From Chitinophagaceae bacterium UBA2789 (GTDB lineage: Bacteria > Bacteroidota > Bacteroidia > Chitinophagales > Chitinophagaceae), in the NCBI GenBank assembly GCA_002352145.1, contig DEHX01000064.1, positions 37,225 through 44,470 on the forward strand: DNA of 7,246 bases. Direction: 5' to 3'. The translations under genes and the position numbers were made by a program. The notes under the pieces are model-generated. The model worked only from the letters and a program-made list of their open reading frames with translations, searched no databases and was not told the DNA's origin. Of the stretch, positions 7,018-7,246 are shown piece after piece; the first letter of the stretch is position 1; each line of letters starts with the position of its first letter.

Positions 7018-7176
7018 ATGCTGAAACAGGAAAAACATAAACGATTTACATGGAGTATGAATGATACATGTTTATCACGCAGGTGCTATGGGTATGCGCA
7101 GTTACTACCAAGTGCAGCCCCCATTGGCAATGAAAAAGATAAAAGGTATCTGCGGCCGGATCATGTCCATACATAG
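7018..7176 (+). CDS. Candidate 52-residue ORF of unknown function
   Basis: ATG at 7018 to TAG at 7174-7176 encodes 52 residues starting MLKQEKHKRFTWSMNDTCLS and ending YLRPDHVHT. It is basic with two cysteines near the middle, and has no membrane segment or recognised motif. In-frame TTG at 6991 would give 61 residues. Support comes from context: a dyad and a strong intrinsic terminator follow within 55 bases, so a transcript ends here. No good promoter was found, and the region could instead be an RNA gene. Confidence 0.3.
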   Translation: MLKQEKHKRFTWSMNDTCLSRRCYGYAQLLPSAAPIGNEKDKRYLRPDHVHT

Positions 7177-7190
7177 GAGTAACTACTCCT
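7175..7190. other. Perfect dyad AGGAGTA-AC-TACTCCT
   Basis: A 7-bp inverted repeat (7175-7181 with 7184-7190) overlaps the stop codon of the 52-codon ORF and lies 8 bases before the terminator stem. In RNA it would form a 6-bp stem with a tetraloop. It may stabilise the 3' end or be an element of a structured RNA. Confidence 0.5.
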
Positions 7191-7198
7191 GTGAAGGA

Positions 7199-7231
7199 AA
7201 ACCCGGTCGCTCTAAACGACCGGGTTTTTTT
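7199..7231 (+). terminator. Strong intrinsic terminator
   Basis: AAACCCGGTCG (7199-7209) pairs with CGACCGGGTTT (7217-7227) around loop CTCTAAA, with a T run at 7225-7231. On the minus strand the stem is followed by TTTTCC, so it could also act weakly in the other direction on a gene beyond the window. Confidence 0.92.
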
Positions 7232-7246
7232 ATACCCTAACCCCGT

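Noticed and set aside
6750..7231. tmRNA, 6S RNA, SRP RNA, tRNA or known riboswitch in the small-unit region
   Set aside because: No T-loop GTTCGA sequence, CCA end, GGAAGCAGCC-type SRP loop or recognised riboswitch core was seen; a structured RNA of unknown type remains possible.
7088..7240. Plus-strand ORF of about 50 codons starting MGMRSYYQ
   Set aside because: It translates straight through the terminator stem at 7199-7231, so a full-length message is unlikely.

Overview
The window looks like chromosomal DNA from a member of the Bacteroidota, most likely Chitinophagaceae or a close relative. The evidence is a Bacteroidota-type promoter (TTG-N19-TAAGTTTG), start codons without clear Shine-Dalgarno sequences, moderate GC content, and a YqgE/AlgH homologue of Bacteroidota style. 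The placement rests on sequence style and memory, not on a database search.

Layout. Positions 1-6434 carry three genes, all on the minus strand. In transcription order they are a short yqgE/algH gene (6434-5958), a 1181-residue exported protein of unknown function (5860-2315), and a second large protein of unknown function (2275 to beyond position 1; 758 codons visible, C-terminus outside the window). The two large genes are 39 bp apart, and a promoter lies between yqgE and the first of them, so they probably form a two-gene (or longer) operon of their own. The spacer between them is mostly a degenerate 7-bp tandem repeat. All plus-strand open frames over 1-6434 are shadows of these genes.

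Positions 6435-7246 hold no long gene. There are two diverged copies of a GATAGTT-type palindromic repeat. After them comes a compact cassette (promoter-like sequence, a 30-codon ORF with a Cys-Gly-Ala-Cys motif, strong intrinsic terminator), a long bulged hairpin, and a second unit of very short ORFs that ends in another strong intrinsic terminator. These units could encode small peptides or be small RNAs.

How the parts may fit. The two large proteins resemble, from memory, a broadly distributed pair of uncharacterised giant proteins. The upstream one has a Tat-like signal peptide and the downstream one has no visible signal, which raises the possibility that they are exported as a folded complex. 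This pair, with the small peptide cassette, is the most unusual material in the window. No mobile element, CRISPR array, tRNA or rRNA was seen.
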